This document shows positions 63,095 to 64,000 of a stretch of DNA of 64,000 nt, piece after piece. The position numbers and the translations under genes were made by a program. Below the pieces are notes generated by a model. That model was not told the origin of the DNA. It saw nothing but the letters and a program-made list of their open reading frames with translations, and ran no database searches. The DNA lies in NCBI GenBank assembly GCA_030647775.1, contig JAUSJC010000007.1:53947-117946 (forward strand). Direction: 5' to 3'. The stretch is from Candidatus Curtissbacteria bacterium. Its GTDB lineage: Bacteria; Patescibacteria; Microgenomatia; Curtissbacterales; GWA2-41-24. How positions within the stretch are numbered: position 1 is the first letter of the stretch; every line of letters starts with the position of its first letter.

Positions 63095-64000
63095 CTAGTT
63101 CTCATTTGGATTCTCTCCTCCTGTGTTCGACAGTATCCAGCATTCAACGTTTCTGCCGTCTGTGGACTGCATTTCTTTTTTTATAAGCCTATTCGTTTCG
63201 AGTAATAAGAGTCCGTCGTTTATCTTCGAAGCTTTTTGATTGCGTTCGAATAAGTTGGAAATATCTGTTTTGGTTAGTCTGCCTTTTTGCTGAATAGCTT
63301 CATAAATTCTATCGGCTACATAATCGCCAGTTTTGTTTTGGAATATGTATTTAACGGAATCCTCAACGTATTGCCAAACAGCAAGCGCCGCCAGTAAGTG
63401 TTGCGGTTCGACTACATCCGACTGGTCGAGTAATGCGAAAATGCAGGATATTCTCGTAACGTTTGCGTCAGCCCTGGACGTTAAGGCACCAAAAAGCTCC
63501 TCCCTGCCTCCAGACAAGGCCGGGTATACTTGCTCCCAGATCGCCCATGTTTCTTCAGACCGGGTAATTTCTTCGGTATAAGTTGCATACTTGACTGCGG
63601 CTTTTATTCTTTCGATAAGCGGAGCGAGTGCGGAGTCCTGAAGATTGCCGCCGCGCGGAAGGAACTTTGATCTCTTGGTAGATACCCATAGAAACCTATT
63701 TGCAAAACCATTGTTTGAATCGGTGTCTGTTAAGTATCTTGTCAGTTCATCCGGGGTGATATTGGCGATAATAGAAATGTGAGCGTTAGTAGCTTTGGCG
63801 GGTGAATTCTTGGTTAATGTCTGTAAATCCCCGTTATCCCAGGCGTTTCTCAAAACTGAAGATAGGGTGTTGCCCTCTCTGGCCATGACTCTAAGTGTTT
63901 GCGAAAATTCTCCTTCAACTACTAATAACCTTTTGTCTGCGACTCCTTCGTCCACTATTTCCTCGATAAAATCCTCTTTGACCTTCTTTGTTTTCTTGAT
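63095..64000 (-). CDS. DUF3987-type helicase/primase-associated protein (cut by window edge)
   Basis: The frame is open to the right edge and gives at least 302 residues. It matches the C-terminal part of DUF3987 proteins found with primases on mobile elements: LLVVEGEFSQTLRVMAREGNTLS, AHISIIANITPDEL, ANRFLWVSTKRS, and a C-terminal winged helix. Such proteins act in element replication. Confidence 0.8.
   Translation of the reverse strand: MKKTKKVKEDFIEEIVDEGVADKRLLVVEGEFSQTLRVMAREGNTLSSVLRNAWDNGDLQTLTKNSPAKATNAHISIIANITPDELTRYLTDTDSNNGFANRFLWVSTKRSKFLPRGGNLQDSALAPLIERIKAAVKYATYTEEITRSEETWAIWEQVYPALSGGREELFGALTSRADANVTRISCIFALLDQSDVVEPQHLLAALAVWQYVEDSVKYIFQNKTGDYVADRIYEAIQQKGRLTKTDISNLFERNQKASKINDGLLLLETNRLIKKEMQSTDGRNVECWILSNTGGENPNEN

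Overview
The window looks like a chromosome segment of a Candidate Phyla Radiation (Patescibacteria) bacterium, most likely of the Microgenomates group. This is inferred from gene content, not from a marker gene: many short membrane and secreted proteins, a CxxC-x17-CxxC small protein, a stand-alone EF-Tu domain-2-like protein, a UvrC without its C-terminal helix-hairpin-helix region, tRNA genes that mostly lack an encoded CCA, and many short-leader or leaderless promoters. No rRNA gene and no CRISPR array were seen.

Layout. 1-4400: a metzincin protease, a coiled-coil protein, an overlapping ribH-ribK-ribE riboflavin cluster, a HAD phosphatase and a transaldolase. 4400-8900: tRNA genes (Lys, Leu, His, Arg, Pro and an odd class II tRNA), two glycosyltransferases, a small GIY-YIG nuclease and a structured intergenic region. 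8900-15700: an MFS exporter, a LapA-like protein, a NUDIX hydrolase, and a surface-display locus (DUF3494 adhesin with an LPSAG sorting signal, sortase, M10-like protease) plus a fossil copy of that locus. 15750-18950: tRNA-Gly nested inside another tRNA, a second GIY-YIG gene, and a divergent histidine kinase / REC-membrane-PH pair. 18950-28850: a defence and toxin-antitoxin island (DUF4258/DUF2283, a restriction enzyme with two methyltransferases, XRE/ImmA, a RhuM fragment, PIN, zeta) whose units are separated by repeated intergenic sequences. 28850-53100: core genes (secG, yvcK, uvrC, uvrA, uvrB, lexA, plsC-like, an NRAMP relative, dedA, gpmI, eno, ppsA, holA-like, xseA/B), with a RAYT-type transposase inserted at the 3' end of uvrB. 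53100-60800: two candidate small RNAs, small acidic proteins, a Y-family polymerase, a DEAD-box helicase and a NYN nuclease. 61016-64000: one edge of an integrated element in tRNA-Glu with a large serine recombinase and a DUF3987-type protein.

The most unusual theme is the density of short palindromic repeats that sit inside genes. They occur in frame in the Y-family polymerase (three), uvrA and the 3' end of the NYN gene, in the anticodon loop of one tRNA, in the T loop of two tRNA-Arg copies, and just upstream of several tRNAs together with a duplicated tRNA 5' end. The RAYT-family gene carries four copies of its own 13-bp palindrome and is bounded by a 21-bp direct repeat of uvrB. This resembles the Rickettsia palindromic elements and REP/RAYT systems but appears to involve several families at once.

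How the genes work together: uvrA, uvrB, uvrC, the Y-family polymerase and lexA form a DNA-repair/SOS set; ppsA, eno and gpmI form a lower-glycolysis/gluconeogenesis operon; the DUF3494 protein, sortase and secreted proteases serve the cell surface.
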